Shown: positions 1-8,265 of the stretch, in pieces
Layout: each line of letters opens with the position of its first letter
Position numbering within the stretch: the first letter of the stretch is position 1
NCBI RefSeq assembly: GCF_015353075.1
Contig: NZ_CP064188.1
Location: forward strand, 372,001 to 436,000
Length of the DNA: 64,000 nucleotides
Reading direction: 5' to 3'
Source of the DNA: Rhizobium sp. 007
GTDB lineage: Bacteria; Pseudomonadota; Alphaproteobacteria; Rhizobiales; Rhizobiaceae
The notes under the pieces: model-generated
What the model was told of the DNA's origin: nothing
Database searches by the model: none
Seen by the model: the letters and a program-made list of their open reading frames with translations, nothing else
Made by a program: the position numbers and the translations under genes

Positions 1-1
1 G

Positions 2-712
2 TTGATCGGCCAGTATCCAAACGGGCCGCTGGGCGGGCTCGCCAATACACTCATCCTTTCGGCCCTCAGCATCGCTCTCGCTTTTCCTGTCAGCATTCTT
101 TTCGCATTGGCCAGGTTGTCGAAATGGCCAATGCTGCGCTGGCCAGTCACCGCTCTCGTCTATGTCACCCGCGGCGTACCTTTGTTGATGCTCATCCTTT
201 GGAGCTATTTCCTCGTCCCGCTCTGGACTGGGGCGGATGTTCCGAGTTTCGTGACCATGCTCACGACGCTGGTGGTCTATCAGGGCGCTTTCTTAAGTGA
301 AGTGGTCCGTGCGGGGATTGTCGCGCTCGGGCACGGCCAAATGGAAGCCGCTCGAGCGCTCGGACACAGTTACCTTGGTGCGATGCGCTACATCATCCTG
401 CCGCAGGCGCTCTACAATATGATACCGAGCATCATCTCGACGTTTGTCTCGACAATCAAGGACACGACGCTCGGATATGTGATCAACGTTCCGGATCTCA
501 CCTTCGCGGCCAGTCAGGTCAACAACCAGCTTCTGACGCAGCCTTTCCAGGTGTTCCTCATCCTCGCGATTGTCTACTACGCAATCTGCTGGAGCCTGAC
601 CCACGTCGCAAATCGTCTCGAGCGGCGCATCGCCCTCCGGCGCGCCGGTCCATCCAGCCTGCGCGCAACACCCTTGGTTGCGACCTCAAAAATCGTATCG
701 GAGCAGCTATGA
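2..712 (+). CDS. Polar amino-acid ABC transporter permease, 5' end outside window
   Basis: Inner-membrane permease of the HisM/GlnP type that carries a polar amino acid or similar compound across the membrane. The 236 visible residues hold several hydrophobic segments and the EAA-type cytoplasmic loop near residues 115-135 ([22 protein letters not shown]). The first codon seen is a TTG with no ribosome site in view, and the protein opens inside the first membrane segment, so the gene almost certainly starts upstream of the window. Its stop overlaps the start of the ATPase gene (ATGA), which points to translational coupling. The substrate cannot be told from sequence. Confidence 0.9.
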   Translation: MIGQYPNGPLGGLANTLILSALSIALAFPVSILFALARLSKWPMLRWPVTALVYVTRGVPLLMLILWSYFLVPLWTGADVPSFVTMLTTLVVYQGAFLSEVVRAGIVALGHGQMEAARALGHSYLGAMRYIILPQALYNMIPSIISTFVSTIKDTTLGYVINVPDLTFAASQVNNQLLTQPFQVFLILAIVYYAICWSLTHVANRLERRIALRRAGPSSLRATPLVATSKIVSEQL

Positions 713-1476
713 GCACTTCAATTCCATCGACGCAGGAATTGCAGACGATCCGCCTGTCGAATGTCTACAAGAGCTATGGCGACTATCCGGTCTTGAAGGA
801 CATTGATGCCGAAGTGTCCCAGGGAGAGGTCGTGGTGATATGCGGACCGTCCGGTTCGGGAAAGTCCACACTGATCCGCACCATCAACCGGCTTGAGGAG
901 ATCAGCAGTGGATCGATAACACTCGACGGCCACAATATTCACGCGCCAATGCGTGCGAAAGAACTCAATCTTCTTCGTAGCCGCATCGGCTTCGTGTTCC
1001 AGAGCTTCAATCTTTTTCCGCATCTGTCGGTGCTCGACAACGTGTCGATGTCGCCGATCAGAGTGAAGGGTGTTGCGCCCGACGCGGCGCGCGACAAGGC
1101 AAACAAGCTTCTCGACCGCGTTGGTCTGGCCGACAAGGCCCATTCCTATCCAGGTCAGTTGTCTGGCGGACAGCAGCAGCGCGTCGCCATTGCCCGCGCA
1201 CTCGCCATGGAGCCGCCGGTGATGCTCTTCGATGAACCCACGAGCGCGCTCGATCCGGAAATGGTTGGCGAAGTGCTGAGCGTGATGAAAAGCCTGGCGG
1301 CCGAGGGCATGACCATGCTCTGCGTCACCCACGAAATGGGCTTCGCCCGCGATGTCGCAGACCGCATCTGGTTTATCGATGCGGGGCAGATCCTTGAAAC
1401 GGCGTCTCCCGAAGACTTCTTCAAGAGCCCGCGCCATCCTCGCGCCCAGCGCTTCCTGGCCGATCTACGGCATTAA
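709..1476 (+). CDS. Amino-acid ABC transporter ATP-binding protein (GlnQ/HisP type)
   Basis: Cytoplasmic ATPase that powers the adjacent permease. Walker A (GPSGSGKST) lies near residues 46-54, the signature LSGGQQQR near 151-158 and Walker B with MLFDEP near 171-176, followed by the H-loop (VTHEM). At 255 residues it has the usual size for the PAAT family. The start overlaps the upstream permease stop by 4 bases and the binding-protein gene follows after 29 bases, so permease, ATPase and binding protein form one operon. Only one permease is visible; a partner permease may lie outside the window. Confidence 0.95.
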   Translation: MSTSIPSTQELQTIRLSNVYKSYGDYPVLKDIDAEVSQGEVVVICGPSGSGKSTLIRTINRLEEISSGSITLDGHNIHAPMRAKELNLLRSRIGFVFQSFNLFPHLSVLDNVSMSPIRVKGVAPDAARDKANKLLDRVGLADKAHSYPGQLSGGQQQRVAIARALAMEPPVMLFDEPTSALDPEMVGEVLSVMKSLAAEGMTMLCVTHEMGFARDVADRIWFIDAGQILETASPEDFFKSPRHPRAQRFLADLRH

Positions 1477-1505
1477 CCTAATCATCATAACAAAGGAGAA
1501 CAGCA

Positions 1506-2336
1506 ATGAACTGGAAATACCTTATCCTGGGTGTCGTCCTAGCTGGCGCGATCTCGCCGGCGAAAGCGGATCAGCTGGAGAAAATCAAATCCGCAGGGAC
1601 TTTGCGCTGCGCGACCTTTGCCGACGTCCCACCCTTTGCGTCCCCCGATCTGAAGACGCGTCAAATGGCCGGCTTCGACGTCGATCTTTGCAACGCCATC
1701 GCCAAGGAACTGGGCGTCAAGGCCGAGATTAAGCCGGTCTCGGTTGAAGCGCGCGTGCCGGAGGTCAAGCTTGGCCGTGTCGACATTACGGTTGCCAATC
1801 TCGCTTATACATTGAGCCGGGCCGAGCAGATTCAGTTCAGTGATCCCTACTATCTCGCGAAGGAAATGCTCATCGTCCCGGCCTCCGATCCTGGCAAAAG
1901 CAAGGCGGATTTCGCGGGTCAGAGAATTGCCTCGACCAAGGGCTCCACATCCGAAATGTCGATCAAGCTCAACAAGTCCGAGCCCCTGACATTCCAGGAC
2001 ACGGCTTCGGCCTATCTTGCCGTTCAGCAGGGCAAGGCGAGGGGCATGGTGGCCAATACCATGACGACGACCAAGTTCGTCAACGAATCGAAGACCAAGG
2101 GCAAAGAAATGCGGATGATCGAGGAACCGATGTTGTACCAGCCGATCGGCATCGGTATGGCCAAGGACAATCCGGACCTGACCGCCAAGATCAACGAGGT
2201 GCTTCGCAAGCTCGATACGTCGGGCGAGCTCAACAAGATCTGGGACAAGTGGCTTGGCCAGAACACCGAATACAAGATGACGCGGACCGACAAGGTCGTA
2301 TCGCTGTCCGAGCTGAAGTTCGATCCCATTCCGTAA
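1506..2336 (+). CDS. Periplasmic amino-acid-binding protein (SBP family 3)
   Basis: Extracellular solute-binding protein of family 3, the periplasmic receptor of the ABC system just upstream. Residues 1-21 form a Sec signal peptide ending at AKA. The mature part starts DQLEKIKSAGTLRCATF, the usual opening of the fold, and contains GFDVDLCNAIAKELG near residue 57, the family signature. At 276 residues it is normal length. AAAGGAG (about 1493-1499) precedes the ATG at ordinary spacing. A hairpin with a T run follows at 2382-2435. The ligand is not predictable; the neighbour is an RraA-type aldolase. Confidence 0.93.
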   Translation: MNWKYLILGVVLAGAISPAKADQLEKIKSAGTLRCATFADVPPFASPDLKTRQMAGFDVDLCNAIAKELGVKAEIKPVSVEARVPEVKLGRVDITVANLAYTLSRAEQIQFSDPYYLAKEMLIVPASDPGKSKADFAGQRIASTKGSTSEMSIKLNKSEPLTFQDTASAYLAVQQGKARGMVANTMTTTKFVNESKTKGKEMRMIEEPMLYQPIGIGMAKDNPDLTAKINEVLRKLDTSGELNKIWDKWLGQNTEYKMTRTDKVVSLSELKFDPIP

Positions 2337-2381
2337 GTCACCACTCGCTCGGTGCGGCCAAAACTTAATCTCAAAACGCTG

Positions 2382-2435
2382 AAGACTGCAGGCGGCGGGA
2401 CGTGCTCGCCGTCGGTCTTACCTAGGGGGTTTTTT
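2382..2435 (+). terminator. Hairpin and T run after the binding-protein gene
   Basis: AAGAC (2382-2386) can pair with GTCTT (2415-2419), and GGCG (2391-2394) with CGCC (2407-2410), leaving an imperfect stem. A run of six T follows at 2430-2435, directly before the RraA ATG. It could end or attenuate transcription between the binding-protein and aldolase genes; the same T run separates the AGGGGG ribosome site from the ATG. The stem is imperfect, so this is a moderate call. Confidence 0.4.
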
Positions 2436-3110
2436 ATGATCCACATCAGAGACATCGCTGAACGGCCAAGCAAGGCTGATGTCGAGGCACTTTCCAAATT
2501 CTCGCCGGCAACAATCCACGAAGCTCAAGGACGCAGGGGAGCGCTTTCCTCTCGCCTTAAGCCGGTTGATTATCGCATGAAGCTGTGCGGTCCGGCCTTC
2601 ACCGTAAAATGCGCGCCGCGTGACAACATCATGCTGCAGCTCGCCATCAACTACGCAAAGCCAGGCGATATCATCGTCGTGTCGGCCGGCGAATACGAGG
2701 AGGCCGGCTCTTTCGGCGACGTTCTGGCCAATGCCTGCCTTGCCAAGGGCATCGGCGGACTGGTGACCGATACCGGAGTGCGCGATACGCTTCAGCTGAG
2801 GGAACTCGGCTTCCCGGTTTTCTCGCTCAGCGTTTGCATCAAGGGCACTGTCAAAGAAACGATCGCCGCCGTGAATGATCCGATCATCGTCGGTGGGGAG
2901 ATCATTAATCCCGGCGATATCATCGTGGGCGATGCCGATGGCCTGGTCGTTGTCCGGCGCGCTGAAGTCCAGGATGCAGCCCGGCTATCGCAGGCCCGCG
3001 AGGATGCCGAAGCCGGCTATATCGACGCCTACAAGCAGGGCAAGTCGGTGATCGAAGTCAGCAAGCTTGAACCCGTTTTGAAAGCCAAGGGGCTGGTCGT
3101 CGACATCTGA
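2436..3110 (+). CDS. RraA family protein, likely 4-hydroxy-4-methyl-2-oxoglutarate-type aldolase
   Basis: RraA/HMG-aldolase fold protein of 224 residues. The family cleaves 4-hydroxy-2-oxo diacids to pyruvate, or decarboxylates oxaloacetate, with a divalent metal. Seen here are the conserved core GDIIVVSAGEYEEAGSFGDV (about 78-97), GLVTDTGVRD (about 109-118, carrying the catalytic Arg and metal-binding Asp of the family) and GDIIVGDADGLVVV near residue 165. I chose the ATG at 2436 because AGGGGG lies 6 bases upstream and the homologous part begins there; a longer frame to 2352 has no family match. Placement after an amino-acid importer suggests breakdown of the imported compound, but the substrate is unknown. 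Confidence 0.85.
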   Translation: MIHIRDIAERPSKADVEALSKFSPATIHEAQGRRGALSSRLKPVDYRMKLCGPAFTVKCAPRDNIMLQLAINYAKPGDIIVVSAGEYEEAGSFGDVLANACLAKGIGGLVTDTGVRDTLQLRELGFPVFSLSVCIKGTVKETIAAVNDPIIVGGEIINPGDIIVGDADGLVVVRRAEVQDAARLSQAREDAEAGYIDAYKQGKSVIEVSKLEPVLKAKGLVVDI

Positions 3111-3203
3111 AACCGGCCCGCGCCGAAGTCCAGCTGCTTGTTGCCGGCTTTATTTTGTAGTGCCGCGGCGGATACAATTATTGCCGCGACACACCCCAAT
3201 CTC

Positions 3204-3605
3204 CTACGTCAACGGGACATAGGCGCGGCTCCTTCTGTCAAGCCAATCGAGGTCGGTTTTGCCGCCTGCGCGCAGATAGGCTGCGGCCTCAAGAAACAGC
3301 GGATGACGCAGATCCCGCTTTGTCGGAAGATGATGGTCTTGCCCTTCGATCCGCGCCATCATTGCCGCCTTTTCAGGCTCGTCGCTATATGCACGCGCCA
3401 GAAAGGTCACGGACCCATCTGTGAACTCAAACACATCGTACTCGTAATGGTAGTCGCAAAACCCATCAGCGTCAGGCTCGGATGCATCGATGTGATGCGA
3501 TACTTCCACCGTCATGGGCCAAGCCGTGCCGTCCCGCCCCAAGACGGCCTTAATGCGCCACAAGGCCACTTCCGCTCGGTAAAACAGCTTTTCGATCTGC
3601 AACAA
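3204..3605 (-). CDS. Hypothetical protein, 133 aa
   Basis: I do not recognise this protein. It is a soluble acidic frame without signal peptide or membrane segment, with a Tyr/Asp-rich centre (DGFCDYHYEYDVFEF, about residues 47-61) and a normal amino-acid mix, which argues for real coding. The only start is TTG at 3605. A short frame without a clear start (ending ...WGEEDLADM, stop at 3608-3610) ends 2 bases before it, as in a coupled gene pair, so it may be the survivor of a two-gene unit whose first gene is broken. It lies convergent to the RraA gene and shares strand with the IclR gene. Confidence 0.5.
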   Translation of the reverse strand: MLQIEKLFYRAEVALWRIKAVLGRDGTAWPMTVEVSHHIDASEPDADGFCDYHYEYDVFEFTDGSVTFLARAYSDEPEKAAMMARIEGQDHHLPTKRDLRHPLFLEAAAYLRAGGKTDLDWLDRRSRAYVPLT

Positions 3606-3833
3606 ATCTACATGTCAGCGAGGTCTTCCTCGCCCCAGCTTTCTTTCGCGGGCGGGCGGGTGCCGCGCTTGCCCAATTCATGCGCAATCGGCACGTTTGT
3701 GGTCGAAACGCATTGTAGTCTCTAGCCCATCTTCCATCTCATCCGCAAGGGTTAGGAACCCGGGCTAAGGTATCACGCTCCTCAGCGCAACCGGTGCGGC
3801 CGTCGCGAAATCGAGGCCGGAGTGCTGTTACTC

Positions 3834-4643
3834 TCAAACGCGCGATGTGGAAGCGCGTCTTGAAAGTGAATTGAATCCGAGCTTTTCGGAAATCTCTTGT
3901 GCCGCGTTCAACAGGCTATCGAGATAGGCAGCGCGATTGCGCAGCCCGTCCTCGCGCGGGGCAACCAGGCACAGCGTGGCGATGCAGGCACCATCAGCCT
4001 GATAAATCGGGACAGCCAAACAATGGGTAAAATTCTCCACTTCACTATTGAAGGTGAAATATCCATCGCGTGCTGCCTGCCTTGCTTGGGCGATGAAATC
4101 CGCCGGCTCCAGCCGGCGGCCGTTTGGCAAAACGAAATCCTCCGGCGGGATAAGTTCAAGGATTTCCTGATCCGAAAGGTTTGACACGAGGAGGCGGCCT
4201 GACGCGGTCCAGGGAATGGAAACGAGTTCACCGACATTCGAGGAGATTCGGAACGGTCGGATGCCCTCGCGCATCATCGCAACCGTATATTTGTTGCCCT
4301 CGAGCAGACACATCTGCGCCGTCTCACGCGTTTCCTCGGCGAGATGGACCAGCATACGGTCGCACTCGCGCATAAGGTCGAACTGCTCGGCATATGCGGT
4401 GCCGAGGAAATAGAGGCGGCGGCCGAGAAAGACCCGGCCGTCGCCGCCCTGATAATCCAACATTCCGTGGTTGAGCAGCAGGTTGACGAGTTCGTAGATT
4501 GAGGAGCGCGGCGCCCCGATTTCCGCAGCGATCTCATTCGGGCGCATCGGCCGACGCTTCACACGCAGGAACTCAAGGATCTCGAAGGCGCGATCCAGTC
4601 CTCGCGTCCGTCGTGATACCGTGTCGCCGGAGGCTTCGGTCAT
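3834..4643 (-). CDS. IclR family transcriptional regulator
   Basis: DNA-binding regulator of 269 residues. A winged helix-turn-helix (about 20-75, with RPNEIAAEIGAPRSSIYELVNLLL) is followed by the IclR effector domain (about 90-265). I chose ATG 4643 because GGAGAA lies 5 bases upstream; the frame extends 32 codons further without support. It is the last gene of the minus-strand run binding protein, permease, permease, ATPase, RidA, IclR, and is therefore a likely local regulator of amino-acid uptake and of the divergent PLP enzyme. A candidate operator is at 8111-8146. The inducer is unknown. Confidence 0.92.
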   Translation of the reverse strand: MTEASGDTVSRRTRGLDRAFEILEFLRVKRRPMRPNEIAAEIGAPRSSIYELVNLLLNHGMLDYQGGDGRVFLGRRLYFLGTAYAEQFDLMRECDRMLVHLAEETRETAQMCLLEGNKYTVAMMREGIRPFRISSNVGELVSIPWTASGRLLVSNLSDQEILELIPPEDFVLPNGRRLEPADFIAQARQAARDGYFTFNSEVENFTHCLAVPIYQADGACIATLCLVAPREDGLRNRAAYLDSLLNAAQEISEKLGFNSLSRRASTSRV

Positions 4644-4663
4644 GTTCTTCTCCGGAGTTGCTG

Positions 4664-5053
4664 TCAGGCGCGATCGGCGCGATAGGCCACGCAATCGACT
4701 TCCACCTTGCAATCGACCATCATCCGCGACTGAACACAAGCACGTGCCGGTGCATTCCCGCCAAAAAATTCAGCATAGACGCCATTGAAGCTCCAGAAAT
4801 CGCGGGGGTCATCGAGCCATACCCCAACGCGCACGACATCTTTCAGACCGTAGCCGGCTTCGTCGAGAATACTGATCATGTTCTCGATCGCCTTGCGACT
4901 CTGTGCGACAATACCGCCGGGCACGATTTCACCCTTTTCCATAGGAACCTGGCCCGAGACATAGAGCCAGCCTGCTGCTTCCGTCGCCCGGGCAAAGGGC
5001 AGCGGTTGTCCGCCGGCCCCGGTTTCGCCAGCACCGTAACGCTTGATTGTCAT
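4664..5053 (-). CDS. RidA/YjgF family enamine/imine deaminase
   Basis: RidA-superfamily protein of 129 residues. Family members hydrolyse reactive enamine/imine intermediates, such as 2-aminoacrylate released by PLP enzymes, to 2-oxoacids and ammonia. The family core is visible: YVSGQVPM near residue 31, QSRKAIENM near 51, and the C-terminal RMMVDCKVEVDCVAY with the preceding RACVQ, where the conserved Arg contacts the substrate carboxylate. It sits between an ATPase gene (12 bases upstream) and the IclR gene, and near a D-threonine-aldolase-type PLP enzyme, consistent with clean-up of imines from amino-acid breakdown. Confidence 0.9.
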   Translation of the reverse strand: MTIKRYGAGETGAGGQPLPFARATEAAGWLYVSGQVPMEKGEIVPGGIVAQSRKAIENMISILDEAGYGLKDVVRVGVWLDDPRDFWSFNGVYAEFFGGNAPARACVQSRMMVDCKVEVDCVAYRADRA

Positions 5054-5065
5054 GGGATCTCTCTT

Positions 5066-5836
5066 CTAGTTGAAACTTGAGGTTTTGAGAAACTCAGCGA
5101 GCCGCTCTGTCTTCGGACTGACGAACATTTTCTTCGGGTCGCCTTCCTCGCAGATGACGCCTTGGTTCATGAAGATGACGCGCGACGAAACTTCGTAGGC
5201 AAAGCGCATCTCGTGGGTGACGAGCAGCATGGTCATGCCGTCGGCGGCAAGCCCCTTGATGACCTGGAGCACTTCACCCACGAGTTCGGGGTCGAGCGCA
5301 GAGGTCACTTCATCAAACAGCATCAGCCGCGGCGACATGGCGATGGCACGGGCGATCGCGACGCGCTGCTGCTGGCCGCCGGAAAGCTGACCGGGATATT
5401 GGTCCATGCGAGCGGCGAGGCCAACGCGGTCGAGCCATTTTTCGGCAATGGCGCGGGCTTCCGGCTTCGTCATTTTCTTCACCTTGACGAGGCCAAGCAT
5501 AATGTTTTCAGCCGCACTCATGTGGGGGAAGAGATTGAACTGCTGAAACGCCATGCCGGTCAGCGCACGCTGGCGTGCAATTTCTTTCTCGCTCTTGCGG
5601 CGCCGGGTCACGCCTTCGACGCGATAGCCGATCTCCTCACCGTCCAGGCTAATCGTGCCGCTCTGGAATTCTTCGAGCATGTTGATGCAGCGAAGCAAAG
5701 TCGTCTTGCCAGAGCCGGACGAGCCGATGATAGAAATGACTTCACCTTCCTGGACGCTACAATCGACGCCCTTGAGGACTTCGTGGATGCCGTAGGTCTT
5801 ACGCAGACCCTTGATGTCGAGAATGGTCTTGACCAT
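5066..5836 (-). CDS. Amino-acid ABC transporter ATP-binding protein
   Basis: PAAT-family ATPase of 256 residues. Walker [10 protein letters not shown] is near 38-46, the signature LSGGQQQR near 149-156 and Walker B RLMLFDEV near 169-176. The Walker B run ends in DEV where most family members have DEP, a tolerated substitution. The insert [20 protein letters not shown] between Walker A and the Q-loop is common in rhizobial members. It lies 12 bases after the permease gene of the same importer and 12 bases before ridA in the transcript, so all are probably co-expressed. Confidence 0.95.
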   Translation of the reverse strand: MVKTILDIKGLRKTYGIHEVLKGVDCSVQEGEVISIIGSSGSGKTTLLRCINMLEEFQSGTISLDGEEIGYRVEGVTRRRKSEKEIARQRALTGMAFQQFNLFPHMSAAENIMLGLVKVKKMTKPEARAIAEKWLDRVGLAARMDQYPGQLSGGQQQRVAIARAIAMSPRLMLFDEVTSALDPELVGEVLQVIKGLAADGMTMLLVTHEMRFAYEVSSRVIFMNQGVICEEGDPKKMFVSPKTERLAEFLKTSSFN

Positions 5837-5848
5837 TGGGGAGCCTCT

Positions 5849-6508
5849 TCAGGACGGCAGGGCGGTCTTGCGCTCGACATATTTGCCGAACTGCTCGATG
5901 CCGTAGTTGACAATGAAATAAAGAGCGCCAGCCAGGAAATAGAACTGCAGGCTCATGAAATTGCGGGAGATGATCTCCTGCGTGCGCAGGAGAAGCTCCG
6001 CCACACCGATGACAGAGAGCAGGGTTGAGGCCTTTACCATCTCGGCCGCCGTGTTCACCCACGACGGCAAGCACTGGCGCATGGCCTGCGGCCATAGCAC
6101 GGAAGTGAAGGTCTGGGTGAAGGTCAGGCCGATCGCCTTGGCGGCTTCGGTCTGTCCCTTGGGGATTGCCTGAAGGGCTCCGCGCACGATTTCGCCGACA
6201 TGCGAGGAGCAGAAGATCGCAAGTGCGAGGACACCTGCCGAAAACGGCCCGAGATCAACTCCGGCGGCGGAGGAGACGTAATAGCTCGCCAGTACGAGCA
6301 CGAGCACCGGCGTGCCGCGAATAACGTCCGTATAGGCGCGGACCGTTAATCGCAAAACTGCGCCGCCGTAGACGAGCGCCAAGCCGACGAAAACGCCGAG
6401 TACGGAACCCGCGAGGATGGCCAGCAGAGAGATCGATACAGTCATGGCGAGGCCGTTCATGATGACGTATCGGGCGATCCAGAGTTGTTCGAGAAAGGTG
6501 TGGGACAT
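5849..6508 (-). CDS. Amino-acid ABC transporter permease (second)
   Basis: Inner-membrane permease of 219 residues, HisMQ family. Hydrophobic segments lie near 15-45, 55-80, 85-105 and 185-205. The EAA loop is seen as GQTEAAKAIGLTFTQTFTSVLWPQAMR (about 118-144). It is 6 bases from the preceding permease gene, so the two probably form the heterodimeric channel of one importer. The substrate is not given by the sequence; the surrounding RidA and PLP enzyme suggest an amino acid. Confidence 0.93.
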   Translation of the reverse strand: MSHTFLEQLWIARYVIMNGLAMTVSISLLAILAGSVLGVFVGLALVYGGAVLRLTVRAYTDVIRGTPVLVLVLASYYVSSAAGVDLGPFSAGVLALAIFCSSHVGEIVRGALQAIPKGQTEAAKAIGLTFTQTFTSVLWPQAMRQCLPSWVNTAAEMVKASTLLSVIGVAELLLRTQEIISRNFMSLQFYFLAGALYFIVNYGIEQFGKYVERKTALPS

Positions 6509-6514
6509 CCAGGC

Positions 6515-7177
6515 TTACCTCGGCAGGGCCAGACGGCCCTCGACGAAACGCATCAAGGCGGCGATGAGGAAACAGGTTGCGACATAGAGGGCGGACGTGA
6601 CCATCCAGGTCTCTACGACGCGGAAGCTCTCGACGTTGATCTTGCGGGCCGCAAATGTCAGCTCGGGCACGGCGATGGCGGCGGCGAGCGAAGTGTCCTT
6701 GAAAAGCGAAATGATCGTTGAAGACAGCGACGGCAGCACGTTACGCAGCATCAGTGGAGCGATGATGGAGCTGCGGATTTGCATCCCCGTCAGGCCGATG
6801 GCGAGCCCGGCTTCCGTCAGACCTCCCGGAATTGACAATAATCCGGCCCGAAACACTTCGGCGAGATAAGCACCCGAATATAGGGATAAAACCAGCACGA
6901 AGCTTTCCAATTTATCGAGGCGGACGCCCATCTGCGGCAGCGCGAAATAGGCAAATAGCACCAGAACGAGGATCGGCAGGTTGCGGATCACCGTGACATA
7001 GAGCTGCGCTGCTGCGACCCCGTAGCGGTTCTTCGACGTCAGTGCGAAGGCCGAAAAAAGTCCGATCACCGCTCCAATCAGGATCGAGATCACCGCAAGG
7101 CCAAGGCTAAGCGCGAGTCCGCTCAACAGGAAATCGAAATTACGCCAAACGGCCGCGAAATTCAGAGTGTAACCCAT
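6515..7177 (-). CDS. Amino-acid ABC transporter permease (first)
   Basis: HisMQ-family permease of 220 residues and partner of the next permease. The EAA loop GGLTEAGLAIGLTGMQIRSSIIAPLMLR lies near residue 118. I chose ATG 7177 because GGGGAAG precedes it and the frame above it (17 codons) is arginine-rich with no membrane character. It is separated from the binding-protein stop by a strong hairpin (7202-7226), which is common where the binding protein is needed in excess over the membrane parts. Confidence 0.93.
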   Translation of the reverse strand: MGYTLNFAAVWRNFDFLLSGLALSLGLAVISILIGAVIGLFSAFALTSKNRYGVAAAQLYVTVIRNLPILVLVLFAYFALPQMGVRLDKLESFVLVLSLYSGAYLAEVFRAGLLSIPGGLTEAGLAIGLTGMQIRSSIIAPLMLRNVLPSLSSTIISLFKDTSLAAAIAVPELTFAARKINVESFRVVETWMVTSALYVATCFLIAALMRFVEGRLALPR

Positions 7178-7201
7178 GGCGTGCCTTCCCCTGAGGCTGA
7201 G

Positions 7202-7226
7202 GGAGCGGGAAAACAGGTCCCGCTCC
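7202..7226 (-). other. Intercistronic hairpin after binding-protein gene
   Basis: GGAGCGGGA (7202-7210) and TCCCGCTCC (7218-7226) form a perfect 9-bp stem around a 7-base loop, between the binding-protein stop and the first permease start. No T run follows in the transcript direction. It probably acts as a 3' stabiliser or partial terminator that keeps binding-protein mRNA more abundant than the permease part. Confidence 0.6.
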
Positions 7227-7235
7227 ACACGGCTG

Positions 7236-8078
7236 TTATTTGAATTCGACTGGGAAGCCGATCTGAGGCGGGGTTAGATCTTTGCCGAACCAGGTTTTGA
7301 AAGATTTGGCGTAGGTGTCGAACTCAACGCCGGTCATGGCTTCGTGCAGAGCGGTGTTGACGAAGTTCAGCCAATCCTGATCGCCGCGCTTGACGCCGCA
7401 GGCGTAGGTTTGCGGGTTCCAGCCGTAGCCGGCATCCTTGTAGCGGCCCGGGCTCTGCGTCATGTACCAGGCGAGCGACGACTGGTCTGTCGCAACTGTA
7501 TCAGCGCGTCCAGATTCCAGCGCCTGATAAATGAGGTCGACGGATTCATACTGATCCACCTTCGCCTCCGGCAGCGCAGCATGCACCATGGCCTCGGCAT
7601 AGACATTTTGCAGGACCGAGACGGTGACGGACGAGCCAGCCGCCTTCAGTGCGGCATAATCGGCATATTTTCCGTCCGCTTTGAGCATCAGACCCACACC
7701 TTCGCGATAGTAAGGAATGGTGAAGGCAACCTGCTGAGCGCGTTCGCCAGTAACGGTCATGAATTGGCAGGTGATGTCGACCTTGCCCGTCGTTATGTTT
7801 GGGATGCGGGCGTCGGAGGACTGGTTCACATACTCAATTTTTTCGGGATCGCCGAAGAGTGCCTTGGCGATGATATGACCCATATCGACGTCGAAGCCCT
7901 GAAGCTTGTCGTCTGCGCTCTTGAAGTGCCAGGGCGCATTGGTGCTGCCTGTGCCAAGGACGAGATGGCCGCGGGCAAGCACTTCGTCGAGCTTGCTGCC
8001 ATCGGCGAGGACGGGCGTAGAAAACAGAGCTGTGGCGACGGCCAGCGACATCGTGCCGGCGAGGAAGGAATTGGTCAT
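7236..8078 (-). CDS. Periplasmic amino-acid-binding protein (SBP family 3)
   Basis: Family 3 solute-binding protein of 280 residues. It has a Sec signal peptide (residues 1-25, ending PVLA) and the usual opening KLDEVLARGHLVLGTGSTNAPW, then GFDVDMGHIIAKALFG near residue 63. AAGGGG lies 7 bases before the ATG. It is the first gene of the minus-strand operon and is transcribed away from the PLP-enzyme gene at 8266. The shared 187-base gap holds a strong palindrome (8111-8146). It may bind a hydroxy or acidic amino acid in view of its neighbours; this is inference. Confidence 0.93.
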   Translation of the reverse strand: MTNSFLAGTMSLAVATALFSTPVLADGSKLDEVLARGHLVLGTGSTNAPWHFKSADDKLQGFDVDMGHIIAKALFGDPEKIEYVNQSSDARIPNITTGKVDITCQFMTVTGERAQQVAFTIPYYREGVGLMLKADGKYADYAALKAAGSSVTVSVLQNVYAEAMVHAALPEAKVDQYESVDLIYQALESGRADTVATDQSSLAWYMTQSPGRYKDAGYGWNPQTYACGVKRGDQDWLNFVNTALHEAMTGVEFDTYAKSFKTWFGKDLTPPQIGFPVEFK

Positions 8079-8110
8079 CGTGTTCCCCTTGATTGACCGT
8101 TTTTCTGATA

Positions 8111-8146
8111 ATCCAATATAGCGGACATATGTCTGTGTTATTGGAT
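8111..8146. promoter_or_regulatory. Nested palindrome in the divergent promoter, candidate operator
   Basis: ATCCAATA (8111-8118) and TATTGGAT (8139-8146) are perfect inverted arms. The perfect 10-bp palindrome GACATATGTC (8124-8133) sits at exactly the same centre (8128.5). The whole element lies between the divergent importer operon and PLP-enzyme gene and is the obvious binding site for a dimeric or tetrameric regulator, most simply the IclR protein encoded at the end of the operon. Confidence 0.65.
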
Positions 8147-8265
8147 TGACATATCAAGAGGTATGAGGAATGACTTGTCAATAGGCTCTGCCATAAAGAT
8201 GCAGCGTCGATTGACGACAGGTTTCCGGCGGTGCAGCATTCCCCATACCGTTTTCAGAGGCTCCC

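Noticed and set aside
5162..6028. A 288-residue plus-strand frame opposite an ABC ATPase and permease.
   Set aside because: It is a shadow of the ATPase gene; its His/Asp-rich composition is typical of antisense reading of Walker-type genes.
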